A DNA stretch of 64,000 bases from Verrucomicrobiota bacterium. GTDB taxonomy: Bacteria; Verrucomicrobiota; Verrucomicrobiia; JADLBR01. The notes beneath the pieces were generated by a model that had not been told where the DNA came from, did no database searches, and saw only the letters and a list, made by a program, of their open reading frames with translations. Positions 9,748 through 19,028 of this stretch are shown here, piece by piece (the stretch's first letter is position 1; every line of letters starts with the position of its first letter). The position numbers were made by a program, and so were the translations under genes. The DNA is taken from assembly GCA_029560585.1 (NCBI GenBank), contig JAKQKQ010000052.1, forward strand, positions 1 to 64,000, in the 5' to 3' direction.

Positions 9748-12700
9748 TCACGCCAGGGTTTGAACCAGGCGCAAGATCTCGCGCAGGCGGGCGCGCGGGT
9801 CCCGCTCGACGAGTCGGGGGAATCGTGTCCCGATCATGATGAAGTCGGTACCCTTTCGGATGCGCAGCTGGTCTCCGATCACCTCTATGTCCCGGAGTCG
9901 TCTCGCCGCGGCGAGCAACTGAATGCGGCGGTATAGGATCAGGTTTTCGGCCTCTGGGGGCAGGGCGCCGAGGCGGTCGCGCCAGCGTTCGACAAGCGCG
10001 TCCAGTTCGTCTTCTGAGCCGGTCTCGGTCAGTTCGCGGTGGGCGGCGATTCGCAGGGTGGGCTGGTGGAGGAACCGGGAGGGGAGGTAGGCGGCCAGCT
10101 GGCCGTTCTCGGCGCGGGCCTCGCTGAGCGCGAGAAAGTCGATTTGGACGGGCACTTCGCGGCGGTGCGCCAGTTTTCCGGAGCGGATCTGTTGGACGGC
10201 CTGGCGCAGCAATCGGCAGTAGAGGTCGAACCCAATTGCCATGACATGGCCGCTCTGCTCCGTCCCGAGCAGGTTGCCGGCGCCTCGGATCTCGAGGTCG
10301 CGCATGGCGATTTTGAAGCCGGCGCCGAGCTGGGAGTACTGCCGGATCGCGGCGGTACGACGTTTCGCCTCACCGGTTGTGAGAAGGGCGGGCGGCAAGA
10401 GGAGGTAGGCGTAGGCTTTGTGCTGGCTCCGCCCGACCCGACCCCGCAACTGATACAGGTCCGCCAGGCCAAAGCGGTCGGCGCGATCGATGATGATCGT
10501 GTTGGCATTCGGGATGTCCAGGCCGCTCTCAATGATCGTGGTTGAGACCAGGACGTCGGCCCTGCCATCGACGAACGCCATCATGACCTCCTCGAGCTCG
10601 TCGTCGGGCATCTGGCCGTGACCCACGACGACGCGGACGCCGGGGACGAGTTCCTTAAGGCGGGCGGCAACTCGACTGATCGTCTCGACTCGATTATGGA
10701 GGTAGAAGACCTGTCCGTCGCGCGCGAGTTCGCGCTGTATGGAATCGCGGATAACGCGTTCGTCATAACCGGTGATGGCGGTCTCGACGGGGATGCGCCC
10801 CGGCGGGGGGGTCTCGATGGTGCTCATGTCGCGCGCGCCCATCAGGGCGAGGTAGAGGGTGCGGGGGATGGGGGTCGCCGAGAGCGTGAGGATATCGATC
10901 TGCCTGAAACGATCCTTCAACATGTCCTTGTGACGGACCCCGAAGCGCTGTTCCTCGTCGACGATAAGCAGACCGATGTCCTTGAATCGGACGTCTGGCG
11001 ACAGCAGCCGATGGGTGCCCACGATGATGTCAATTTCGCCATCCGCGAGGCATCGGATCAGGCGCGCCTGTTGCGCGGGCGGCACGAATCGGCTCAGCAC
11101 CTCGATGCGGACCGGATAATCGGCCATGCGCTCGCGCAGTGTCTTGAAATGCTGTTGCGCGAGGACGGTCGTGGGGCACAGGAACGCCGCCTGCTTGCCA
11201 GACATGACCGCCTTGAATGCGGCCCGGATGGCCACCTCGGTTTTTCCGAAGCCCACGTCACCGCAAATCAGGCGATCCATGGGCCTTGGGAATTCCATGT
11301 CGGACTTGGTTTCGGCGATGGCGCGGAGTTGGTCGGGGGTCTCCTCGTAGAGGAAGGCGGCCTCGAATTCCCTCTGCCATTCGGAATCGGGCGGGAACTG
11401 GTGTCCCGGGAGGGCCTCGCGCTCGGCCTGGAGGCGCAGCAAACTTGCCGCGTAGTCCAGGATGGAGCGATGCGCCTTGAGCCGGGCGCGCTCCCAGCGG
11501 GAGCCGCCAAGCACGTCCAATTCGGGCTTCTTTCGGCCAAGGCCGACATAGCGGGAAACGATGTGGGCCTGTTCCACGGGGACGTAGAGTTTGGCGGCAT
11601 CGGCGAATTCCAAAACGAGGACCTCCTCGTCGCGTGGGCCGCCGAGGTTGACTGGGTGGAGGCCCAGGTAGCGCGCGATGCCGTGCTGAAGGTGGACGAC
11701 GTAATCGCCCTCGACCCACGACTCGATATCCCCCGCGACGCTCGCGGCCCCGCGTCCGGCGCGCCCACCGCGGGCACGTCGTGGTGGGATGTGCTGATAC
11801 CGGCCGAAGATCTCGGCATCCGAAAGGACCGCGAGGCGGTCTTCGAGGAGAGCGAAACCGGCGGCCAGGTGCCCGATGCGAAAATCGATGGCAGGCGAAC
11901 TGGTGGCAACTTCACCCAGGATCTCGCGGAGGCGCCGGGTTTCACCCTCGTTATTGCAGAAGATGATGATCCGCCAGCCATCGGTTCGCCAATCGGCGAT
12001 GTGTCGCAGCAGAAGGGCGCGGCGCTGTTCGTGGAGCAGGAGATCGTCGCTGGTGGCGCGAAGGAATTCATGTGACAGGCACGTGGGCATGTCGGCCATG
12101 CCCGCGTGCTCATCGGGCTCGCATGAGACGGTCAGATGATCGGGCGGAAGCCAGTCGGCAAGACAGCCATCCGGGGTGTCCTCGGCAGCGCGAAGGAGGA
12201 GAATGGCGTGGTCCAGGATGCGGCGGGTGAGCTGGTCTTCGGCAGAGAACTCGCGGATGGAATGGACGGCATCGCCGTAGAATTCGATCCGGATCGGCCA
12301 ATCGGCGTCCGGGGAAAAGACGTCGACGACGCCACCGCGCGCGGCGAATTGACCCCTGTCGTCGACCTGGTTGACACGCGCATAGCCGGCGTCCGTGAGA
12401 CGCGCGATGAGGCGATCCAGCCCCGCGTCATCGCCGGGGCGGATCGAGAAGAGTCGCCCTTCGATGGCCCCGGGCTTAGGCACGGGTTGGTCCAGTGCCT
12501 CGCGGGTGGTGACGACGCAGGGCAGTGGGGTGTCGCCGGAGTACCGGCGGAGCGCGAGCAGGGTGCCAAGGCGCTGGGCGGACACCTCGGGGTCGGGCGA
12601 GGCCGAGAGGCGGCCGAGCTCGAGCGGTGGGAAGGGGAGGTTGGACTCGGCGCCAAGCCAGACGTCGAGGGCGGCGGCAATCTCATCCATGTCGCGAAAG

Positions 12701-12882
12701 CGCTCGCCGATGACGACCAGTGGGCGGCCCGCATGTCGCGCGAGCGCGGCGGCGAGGAACGCGCGGGCCGCCGGAGGCGCATCGGGCAGCGCGCACCCGC
12801 CGATGCCTGAAGGGCGGTAGCCTTCCGCCCAGCGGGACACCGCCGGGAGGCCTAAGAGATCTGCGTTTTGCGCTTCCGGCAT
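9748..12882 (-). CDS. mfd: Transcription-repair coupling factor
   Basis: 1044 residues. Mfd recognises RNA polymerase stalled at DNA lesions, displaces it by ATP-driven translocation and recruits UvrA. Domains in order: UvrB-like N-terminal modules (about 1-350), the CarD/RID polymerase-binding domain (about 385-470, EGDYVVHLQHGIARYLG), then a superfamily 2 translocase. The translocase shows Walker A GDVGFGKTE (about 540), a Walker B variant VDEEQRFG (about 635), SATPIPRTL, and motif VI QLRGRVGRSQHKAYAYLL. A C-terminal TRCF domain follows. The ATG at 12882 is preferred. A TTG at 12939 would overlap the upstream gene's stop (TTGA) and add 19 residues unlike Mfd. uvrC, which acts in the same repair pathway, lies at 20.3 kb. 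Confidence 0.95.
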   Translation of the reverse strand: MPEAQNADLLGLPAVSRWAEGYRPSGIGGCALPDAPPAARAFLAAALARHAGRPLVVIGERFRDMDEIAAALDVWLGAESNLPFPPLELGRLSASPDPEVSAQRLGTLLALRRYSGDTPLPCVVTTREALDQPVPKPGAIEGRLFSIRPGDDAGLDRLIARLTDAGYARVNQVDDRGQFAARGGVVDVFSPDADWPIRIEFYGDAVHSIREFSAEDQLTRRILDHAILLLRAAEDTPDGCLADWLPPDHLTVSCEPDEHAGMADMPTCLSHEFLRATSDDLLLHEQRRALLLRHIADWRTDGWRIIIFCNNEGETRRLREILGEVATSSPAIDFRIGHLAAGFALLEDRLAVLSDAEIFGRYQHIPPRRARGGRAGRGAASVAGDIESWVEGDYVVHLQHGIARYLGLHPVNLGGPRDEEVLVLEFADAAKLYVPVEQAHIVSRYVGLGRKKPELDVLGGSRWERARLKAHRSILDYAASLLRLQAEREALPGHQFPPDSEWQREFEAAFLYEETPDQLRAIAETKSDMEFPRPMDRLICGDVGFGKTEVAIRAAFKAVMSGKQAAFLCPTTVLAQQHFKTLRERMADYPVRIEVLSRFVPPAQQARLIRCLADGEIDIIVGTHRLLSPDVRFKDIGLLIVDEEQRFGVRHKDMLKDRFRQIDILTLSATPIPRTLYLALMGARDMSTIETPPPGRIPVETAITGYDERVIRDSIQRELARDGQVFYLHNRVETISRVAARLKELVPGVRVVVGHGQMPDDELEEVMMAFVDGRADVLVSTTIIESGLDIPNANTIIIDRADRFGLADLYQLRGRVGRSQHKAYAYLLLPPALLTTGEAKRRTAAIRQYSQLGAGFKIAMRDLEIRGAGNLLGTEQSGHVMAIGFDLYCRLLRQAVQQIRSGKLAHRREVPVQIDFLALSEARAENGQLAAYLPSRFLHQPTLRIAAHRELTETGSEDELDALVERWRDRLGALPPEAENLILYRRIQLLAAARRLRDIEVIGDQLRIRKGTDFIMIGTRFPRLVERDPRARLREILRLVQTLA

Positions 12883-12935
12883 GTCGATGGGCCGCGCCCG
12901 TACCGAGAGAAAATAGACCGCATGCGCGAAAAATC

Positions 12936-13676
12936 TCAATCGCGTCGTGTGCCCGCGGACGCGTATTCGTCCATCTCCCTCCGCTCTCGCTCGCGGAGGA
13001 GCCCGAATGGAATCCTGACACGAAACTCGTATTCGAGGCTAGCCGGCCCCCAATCTCCGTTCGGCAGTCGCTGGGCCACGTAATCGAATTCGATGTGTTC
13101 GACCGTTGCGAGGAACCATGCGACCGACACCGGATGCACCAGGGCGGCCCTGTTTCGCACGACCTGCTCCTGTGTCTTGGAGATCCAGAGCGTGCCGCCG
13201 GTGTTGTTCATGATCTTCTCTTCCCGAGATGCGTACGGCAGATTCGGTTTCGGGTGGTATCTCACGAGCCGACAGGGTTCTGCGTTCAAGGTGTCTTCAC
13301 CGGCGAATGTCCAGACGTAGCGGGGGAGCATCGTGGCAAAATCGCCCACCTCCTTGAACTGGGCCCTCTGGCGGCCACCGCCCTTCCCGCCAGCGCTTTC
13401 GACCGAAAAAGTTTCACGGTTCCGGGCGCTCACCCGGCGCACCTCATGGCTCGAGCGCTCCACGGCCCCGTTCGCATCCAGATGCTCTTTGGTGATGCTC
13501 AGCCGGTAGTCGAAAGATTCCCGCCGTTCGCGCGCGTGCCGGTTATTCTCCTCGACCCGGCGGATCAGGTCTGCGGCGTCGCCAGAGGTCGTCTCATCCG
13601 AAGAAGGGCTGGCTGCGGCGATGGCGATGGGGAGAAAGGTGCACGTTGAAAGGCAGATGACCATGTGGGCACGCAT
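12936..13676 (-). CDS. Secreted protein, possibly LolA-like, function unknown
   Basis: 246 residues from the ATG at 13676. It has a signal peptide (MRAHMVICLSTCTFLPIAIA then AAA). Mature residues show a helix (DLIRRVEENNRHARERRESF) followed by long alternating strands (DYRLSITKEHLDANGAV, PCRLVRYHPKPNLPY, IMNNTGGTLWISKTQEQVVR). This pattern resembles the LolA/LolB-like half-barrel fold of outer-membrane lipoprotein-sorting proteins, including the ExxxNN start often seen in them. That assignment is by general resemblance and is tentative. It sits immediately upstream of mfd, with 53 bases between its stop and the mfd ATG. Confidence 0.6.
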   Translation of the reverse strand: MRAHMVICLSTCTFLPIAIAAASPSSDETTSGDAADLIRRVEENNRHARERRESFDYRLSITKEHLDANGAVERSSHEVRRVSARNRETFSVESAGGKGGGRQRAQFKEVGDFATMLPRYVWTFAGEDTLNAEPCRLVRYHPKPNLPYASREEKIMNNTGGTLWISKTQEQVVRNRAALVHPVSVAWFLATVEHIEFDYVAQRLPNGDWGPASLEYEFRVRIPFGLLRERERREMDEYASAGTRRD

Positions 13677-13706
13677 GTACACCCGGGGATTCGTGGGGGC
13701 GGAAAC

Positions 13707-14492
13707 CTACCTTGCGGCATCTTGTGCCAGGCGCACGGGTATGCCCTCCGCGTGGAGGTAGGCCTTGACGGAGCGGACGGTCTGTTCGCGGAAGTGGAAG
13801 ATGCTGGCGGCAAGCACGGCGTCCGCCTTGCCATCGCGCAGGACGTCACGGAGGTGACGGAGTTCGCCCGCGCCCCCGCTGGCGATAACGGGCACGCCAA
13901 CGGCCTCGGCAATGGCACGGGTGAGGGGAATATCATAGCCCTGTTTGGTGCCGTCGGCATCCATGCTGGTGAGGAGGATTTCGCCGGCGCCAAGGTCCGT
14001 TGCTCGGCGAGCCCACTCGATGGCATCGATGCCCGTAGGTTTTCGGCCGCCGTGCGTGTAGACCTCCCACCCCAGGGCGGGATCGGGGCCGCGCCGCTTG
14101 GCGTCGATGGCGAGGACAATGCACTGGCTGCCGAAGCGCTCGGCCGCCTCGCGGATCAGGTGGGGGTCCTGGATGGCGGCGGTATTGACGCTGACCTTGT
14201 CGGCGCCCGCCTGGAGCATCTCGCGGACATCAGAGACGGTGCGGATGCCGCCGCCGACGGTCAGCGGCATGAAGACGGTCTCTGCGGTGCGATTCACGAC
14301 GTCGATCATGGTGCGACGCCCATCCGAGGAGGCCGTGATATCGAGGAAGACCAGTTCGTCGGCGCCCTGCGCATCGTAGGAGGCAGCGCACTCGACGGGG
14401 TCGCCGGCGTCGCGGATCTCGACAAACTTGACGCCCTTGACGACCCGTCCGCGGTCGACGTCGAGGCACGGTATGATGCGTTTGGCGAGCAT
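13707..14492 (-). CDS. hisF: Imidazole glycerol phosphate synthase, cyclase subunit
   Basis: 261 residues, a TIM barrel. HisF takes ammonia from the glutaminase HisH and converts PRFAR to imidazole glycerol phosphate and AICAR, in histidine biosynthesis with a branch to purines. Diagnostic sequence: [20 protein letters not shown] with catalytic Asp11, [17 protein letters not shown], the second catalytic Asp in [15 protein letters not shown], and phosphate-binding [10 protein letters not shown]. The ATG at 14492 has GGAG nine bases upstream, whereas the ORF start 15 bases earlier lacks support. No other his gene is adjacent, so the pathway is dispersed in this genome. Confidence 0.96.
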   Translation of the reverse strand: MLAKRIIPCLDVDRGRVVKGVKFVEIRDAGDPVECAASYDAQGADELVFLDITASSDGRRTMIDVVNRTAETVFMPLTVGGGIRTVSDVREMLQAGADKVSVNTAAIQDPHLIREAAERFGSQCIVLAIDAKRRGPDPALGWEVYTHGGRKPTGIDAIEWARRATDLGAGEILLTSMDADGTKQGYDIPLTRAIAEAVGVPVIASGGAGELRHLRDVLRDGKADAVLAASIFHFREQTVRSVKAYLHAEGIPVRLAQDAAR

Positions 14493-14793
14493 GGGAGCCA
14501 TCTCCATTAGCCGATTTTTGGGCGAGACGCAATGGCGAGTGATCCTTGAATCGCGCCGCCATCGCCGCCTGCTTTCTGAACGGACCAGTCACCGTTGCCG
14601 GGCGTCTGGCGACGGCAGTTGTTCGGGTCGAATGCAGTCGGGGCTCAGGATGCCCCTGCAGACCCACGCCCATCCGAGTCGCGCGGGGAGGCTGCTGTTG
14701 CCCATTCTTTCTGGGAGGATGCGCGGGGGCGGCAGCCAAGGGAAAACCGTGGATTCTCGACGTCACGCGTGAACTGTGAGAGAGTCACGTTCT
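14493..14793. other. Divergent intergenic region, no gene seen
   Basis: This 301-base stretch separates hisF (leftward) from the nucleoside hydrolase (rightward) and should contain both promoters. Several short ORFs on the plus strand run through it, but they lack family resemblance and coding-like composition. I see no riboswitch, repeat or clear operator. Confidence 0.5.
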
Positions 14794-15759
14794 ATGAACT
14801 GGCGCACTTTGATCGCTAGCCTTGTCGCCCTCCTGCTCCTTGCGGCACCCGGGTTTTCTCAGGTGAAAAAGATCCCCGTGATACTCGATACGGACATCGG
14901 GGATGACATTGACGACACCTGGGCGCTGGTGATGGCGCTCAAGTCACCGGAGATCGACCTGAAGATGGTCGTTACGGACTACGGCAAGTCGACGTATCGG
15001 GCGCGCATCGTTGCCAAGATCTTGGAGATCGCCGGGCGAGCGAACATAGCCGTTGGCCTTGGCATCAACGGCGCCGATGTGCGTGGACGCCAGTCGGCGT
15101 GGACCGAAGGATACGATCTGAAAAAGTTTCCTGGAAAGGTGCACCAGGACGGTATTGGGGCGATGATCGACATGATCATGGCCTCGGCCGAGCCGATGAC
15201 GCTGCTTTGCATCGGGCCGGTGCCGAACATCGCGGAGGCCCTGAAGCGGGAGCCGAAGATCGCGCAGCGCGCGCGGTTCGTGGGCATGCATGGGAGCGTG
15301 CGCGTGGGCTACGGCGAGTCCAAGAATCCTTCGGCCGAGTGGAACGTGAAAGCCGATTCCAGGGCATGCCGGGCGGCGCTGGGTGCGCCCTGGGACGTCA
15401 CCATCACCCCACTGGACACGTGCGGGCTCGTCCGCCTGGAGGGCGACAGGTATGCACGGGTGCGCGACTGCCGCGATCCCCTGGTGGTCGCGCTCATGGA
15501 GAACTATCGGGCGTGGTCTGCGGCCGATAAAGAGCACAAGACCGACCCTGAGAATGCCAGCACGACACTCTTCGACACCGTGGCGGTGTATCTGGTGTTC
15601 TCGACGGACATGTGCCGGATGGAGCGGCTTCCGATCGCGGTGACTGAGGCGGGGATGACGGTGATCGACGGCCAGGCGGGCAAACCCATCAGCGTCGCGA
15701 CTGAGTGGATGGATCTGAAGGCGTTCGAGGGGTTCTTGGCGGATCGCCTGACGAAGTGA
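14794..15759 (+). CDS. Exported nucleoside hydrolase-like protein
   Basis: 321 residues of the inosine-uridine nucleoside N-ribohydrolase (IunH) superfamily, which hydrolyses the N-glycosidic bond of ribonucleosides using a Ca ion. The calcium-binding aspartate cluster DTDIGDDIDD lies at about residues 35-44, right after a signal peptide (RTLIASLVALLLLAAPGFSQ). Later blocks include MTLLCIGPVPNIAEAL and a C-terminal LFDTVAVYLVF in the region of the conserved Asp. The export signal implies a periplasmic or extracellular enzyme, a common arrangement in saccharolytic PVC bacteria where related proteins may act on other glycosides. The ATG at 14794 is chosen for the signal peptide; a GTG at 14776 adds only MRESRS. 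Confidence 0.87.
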   Translation: MNWRTLIASLVALLLLAAPGFSQVKKIPVILDTDIGDDIDDTWALVMALKSPEIDLKMVVTDYGKSTYRARIVAKILEIAGRANIAVGLGINGADVRGRQSAWTEGYDLKKFPGKVHQDGIGAMIDMIMASAEPMTLLCIGPVPNIAEALKREPKIAQRARFVGMHGSVRVGYGESKNPSAEWNVKADSRACRAALGAPWDVTITPLDTCGLVRLEGDRYARVRDCRDPLVVALMENYRAWSAADKEHKTDPENASTTLFDTVAVYLVFSTDMCRMERLPIAVTEAGMTVIDGQAGKPISVATEWMDLKAFEGFLADRLTK

Positions 15760-16016
15760 GGCGGGCGCCAGTGCCTTGATGCGGGACGGCGGACGAACCG
15801 GTCATCATTGTGGACTTCCAGGGCATGATCGACTACGCCAAGGCGCGGTAGCGATAGGGCCTTCGCCCTCCTGCCCCGCTCGACAGATTACGGATGGGGC
15901 CGTAGACTGCCGGCTTCATTCGGGCTCATCCGGCCGGGGATAGTGGCTCACTCCGCGACCGGATCTATCCCGTGATTGGGCAAAACTGGACTTCGGGCCA
16001 CAGGCGAGCGTTCACG

Positions 16017-18797
16017 ATGAGTACACCGATGAAGAGATGGACCTGCGCGATGGTTTCTCTGCATGGGCTGATGACCGGATCGGTCCTTGCAGAACCGCAG
16101 ACGGTCCAGGGATGGGCGTTTGGAGACGCGGCGTCGCGGCGTTGGATATCGCAGGCGCACCAGTGCAAGGACGTGAGGATCGAGGAAGGCGCGCTGAAAG
16201 GTGTGACCGCCGGACCCGACCCATTCCTGACCAGCCCCTCATTTTCGATCGCGGCCAATGCGTCGCAGGTTATCGAGTTTCGCGCGATGAGCGGTGCGGG
16301 TGGCCGGGGCGAACTCTTTTGGATTCCGGAGGGCGCGAAGGGACCCCAGGCCAAATGGTCCGCGTCGTTTGATTGGATCGGTGATGGCGGGTGGCACGAT
16401 TACCGTGTCCGTCCTTTCTGGCAGGCAGAGAAGCGGATCGGGGCATTTCGCCTGGATTTTGTCAATGGCCGCGCGGATGTGCCTTTCGCCATCTCATCAA
16501 TCAGGGTGATCGACGAGGGCGGGGAGGTGCAGCCGGGCGAGCCCGTTTGGTGCGGGCCGGCGCTTGGGGTTTGGAAGGGAGAGGACGGTGGTGAGGTGCA
16601 GATGAAAGGCGACGAACTGTCGTTCCGGCCACCCTCACCGGGCGGAGGAGATCTGGTCAGTCCGAAGATCTCGGTCCCATCGGACACTGCATTTGTGGTT
16701 GCGGTCGAGATGGCGGTGCCGGAGGGCGACACCGGGAACATCGCGTGGGCGTCCGATTCGGTCAGCGGTCTGCATCGCAAGACATTTCGAATCAAAGGGG
16801 ACGGCCGTTTCCATACGTACAATATCGATCTCAGCAGCGAGAAGAATTGGCAGGGGAACATCGTGTTGCTGAAGCTGGTGCCCGTGGTCGGCAAGGCCGG
16901 CGCGGCCCGCGTCCGTTCGATGCGCATCTCCGATGACCTGCAGGGCCCGGCGGACGTGTCGGTGGTCCAGGCGCGCATGGCGGATGCGATGAATCGCGCG
17001 GGTAGGGCCGCGACCCTGCTGGTGCAGCTCAGCAACTTGGGCGGAACCGACGCGACGAATGTGACCCTTTCGGTCAAGAGTTTGCCCAATCACACCCGGG
17101 TCAGTTCGGCGACGGGCTGGGAGCGCGTGCCGGCGATCCCTGCTTCCGGGCTGGTGACGCACGCGTTCGAGTTGACCGCCGACGAGGCGGTGACGGGAGA
17201 TGCAGAATTCGAGGTTTCGGGGGATGGCGCGCAGGGGCAGATGGTCCGGGCCCACGTGGAATTCCTGCCGGAGCTCAAGCTGCCCAAGGCGACATATGTG
17301 CCCGAGCCTCGGCCGGTGGGGGGCGATTATGAGATAGGCGCACTTTATTTTCCCGGTTGGTCCACGATTGAGGCGTGGTCGCGCATCTGGCCCGTGGCCC
17401 CCGAGCGCAAACCTTTGCTGGGGTGGTATGACGAGGCGAATCCCGAGGTGGTGGATTGGCAGATCAAATGGGCGGTCGAGAACGGCCTCTCGTATTTCCT
17501 CGTGGACTGGTACTGGCATCAGGGTCACCAGCACCACGATCATTGGGTCAAGGCGTTCAAGAGGGCGCGCTACAGGTCATATTTGAAGTGGGCCATGATG
17601 TGGGCCAATCACAATCCGCCGGGCAGCCATTCCGAGGCGGACCAGCGCGCGGTCGTGCGATTCTGGATCGATAACTATTTCAATATGCCGGAGTACTACC
17701 GCATCGATGGCGAGCCGGTGGTCATGATCTGGAGCCCCCAAAACATGGATCGAGATTTGGGGGGCAGCGGTGGATGCAAGCGGCTTCTGGATATATCGCG
17801 ACAGACGGCGCGCGAGGCGGGACATAAGGGCATTTACTTCATCGCGATGAAATGGCCCGAGGGTTCCTGGTCCCCGGATGTGGTGCGGGGCCTCAAGGAC
17901 ATGGGGTTCAACATGACATCCATCTATCATTATATGGATGATGGTGGGAAGGCGGAGAACCCGCGACGTTTCCCCTTCGATTTGGTGGCCGACTCCAACT
18001 GCGCGCACTGGAACGGCCTGCACGGGACGGGGATCCTCCCGTTCCTGCCAAACCTCTCGACGGGTTGGGACGATCGGCCGTGGCATGGCGACAAGGGCCG
18101 CGAGATCTTCGGACGTAGCGTACAGCACTTTCGGCGCATTTGTCGCGACGCGAAGAAATTCGCGGACGAGACCGGCATCAAACGTCTGACGCTTGGGCCG
18201 CTCAACGAATGGGGAGAAGGGTCATATGCCGAACCGTGCGCGGAGTTCGCTTTTGGCATGTACGAGGCCGTGCGAGAGACCTTTTGTCGGAAGCCGGCAG
18301 AAGGATGGCCGGTCAACTATGGCCCGCGCGATGTGGGCCTGGGACCGTATGATCTGCCGATGCCGCGGCCTGATGTTGGGACAGACTGGGTATTCAGGAC
18401 GGACGCGGAGGGTTGGATTGCCACCATGGGCATTACCGATTTCAAAGCCGGAGGGGGCATCAGCTTCACGACCAAGACACGCGATCCGGCGCTGGAGCGG
18501 GCGATCCCGACCATCAAGGCGAAAGAGTTCGGGCGATTGGTGGCGCGCATGAAGGTATCATCCACCGCGACCCAGGGCACGTGCCAGTTGTTTTGGTTTT
18601 CGGGCGGCACACCGGCGGAGGGTGCTAGCCTTACACTGCCGCTGATAGCAGATGGTCAGTTTCACGATTACGTGTTTGAGGTCGGGAAGAGCCGCGCGTG
18701 GCGCGGACGCATTGGCCGGTTGCGTTTCGATCCATGCAATGCATCCGGCGTGGATGTTACTGTGGATCGAATACGTCTTGTGCCGTCGGGAACGTGA
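16017..18797 (+). CDS. Secreted WbsX/GH99-like domain protein
   Basis: About 926 residues. Signal peptide MKRWTCAMVSLHGLMTGSVLA (in-frame ATGs at 15972, 16017 and 16029; the last gives the tidiest signal). Residues 20-330 are two or more beta-sandwich, carbohydrate-binding-like segments (AFRLDFVNGRADVPFAISSI, FHTYNIDLSSEKNW). Residues about 440-770 match the WbsX-type (GH99/GH71-like) TIM barrel: IGALYFPGW, GLSYFLVDWYW, GEPVVMIWSP, and the strongly diagnostic LGPLNEWGEGSYAEP with the likely catalytic Glu. The C-terminus returns to a beta-sandwich. WbsX domains occur both in O-antigen clusters and in secreted endo-mannanase-like hydrolases. The signal peptide and accessory domains favour an extracellular glycan hydrolase. 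Substrate is unknown. Confidence 0.75.
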   Translation: MSTPMKRWTCAMVSLHGLMTGSVLAEPQTVQGWAFGDAASRRWISQAHQCKDVRIEEGALKGVTAGPDPFLTSPSFSIAANASQVIEFRAMSGAGGRGELFWIPEGAKGPQAKWSASFDWIGDGGWHDYRVRPFWQAEKRIGAFRLDFVNGRADVPFAISSIRVIDEGGEVQPGEPVWCGPALGVWKGEDGGEVQMKGDELSFRPPSPGGGDLVSPKISVPSDTAFVVAVEMAVPEGDTGNIAWASDSVSGLHRKTFRIKGDGRFHTYNIDLSSEKNWQGNIVLLKLVPVVGKAGAARVRSMRISDDLQGPADVSVVQARMADAMNRAGRAATLLVQLSNLGGTDATNVTLSVKSLPNHTRVSSATGWERVPAIPASGLVTHAFELTADEAVTGDAEFEVSGDGAQGQMVRAHVEFLPELKLPKATYVPEPRPVGGDYEIGALYFPGWSTIEAWSRIWPVAPERKPLLGWYDEANPEVVDWQIKWAVENGLSYFLVDWYWHQGHQHHDHWVKAFKRARYRSYLKWAMMWANHNPPGSHSEADQRAVVRFWIDNYFNMPEYYRIDGEPVVMIWSPQNMDRDLGGSGGCKRLLDISRQTAREAGHKGIYFIAMKWPEGSWSPDVVRGLKDMGFNMTSIYHYMDDGGKAENPRRFPFDLVADSNCAHWNGLHGTGILPFLPNLSTGWDDRPWHGDKGREIFGRSVQHFRRICRDAKKFADETGIKRLTLGPLNEWGEGSYAEPCAEFAFGMYEAVRETFCRKPAEGWPVNYGPRDVGLGPYDLPMPRPDVGTDWVFRTDAEGWIATMGITDFKAGGGISFTTKTRDPALERAIPTIKAKEFGRLVARMKVSSTATQGTCQLFWFSGGTPAEGASLTLPLIADGQFHDYVFEVGKSRAWRGRIGRLRFDPCNASGVDVTVDRIRLVPSGT

Positions 18798-18824
18798 GGG
18801 CGCGTGGCTTTAAAATCTCGGGGG

Positions 18825-18844
18825 GATGGCGTGGCAATGCCATC
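18825..18844 (-). terminator. Possible tRNA-Arg terminator
   Basis: On the minus strand, downstream of the tRNA, GATGGC and GCCATC form a 6-bp stem with an 8-base loop. A short TTTT lies about 10 bases beyond. The distance makes it a weak intrinsic terminator candidate. Confidence 0.3.
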
Positions 18845-18864
18845 GCGACGCGCATCTCTGGGGG

Positions 18865-18941
18865 TGGCACGCCCGGCTGGATTCGAACCAGCGACCCGCT
18901 GCTTAGAAGGCAGCTGCTCTAGTCCCCTGAGCTACGGGCGC
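18865..18941 (-). tRNA. tRNA-Arg (anticodon TCT), CCA encoded
   Basis: The cloverleaf can be read directly on the minus strand. Acceptor GCGCCCG pairs with CGGGCGT (G1-U72 wobble). D-arm GCTC...GAGC, anticodon stem GCTGC/GCAGC around loop CTTCTAA with anticodon TCT, and T-arm GCTGG TTCGAAT CCAGC. Discriminator G73 is followed by a genomically encoded CCA (18865-18867 on the plus strand). It decodes AGA/AGG codons. It lies between the WbsX-like gene and the glycolipid glycosyltransferase. No integrase or att-like duplication of its 3' end is seen in the window. Confidence 0.96.
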
Positions 18942-19028
18942 GTAGCAGCCAGCGTAAACGGCGGGAGGCGCGGTGCAAGCGCCGGGACCGGCTTTTTGTC
19001 GTGACATGTCAGGCGAGGAGACCAACCA

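Noticed and set aside
15760-16016. Short in-frame peptide (VIIVDFQGMIDYAKAR then stop) between two genes, looking like a gene remnant.
   Set aside because: Too short to assign, with no flanking coding continuity; could be chance.
18865-18941. tRNA-Arg as an integration site for a genomic island.
   Set aside because: No integrase, no duplicated tRNA 3' end and no abrupt composition change were found on either side.
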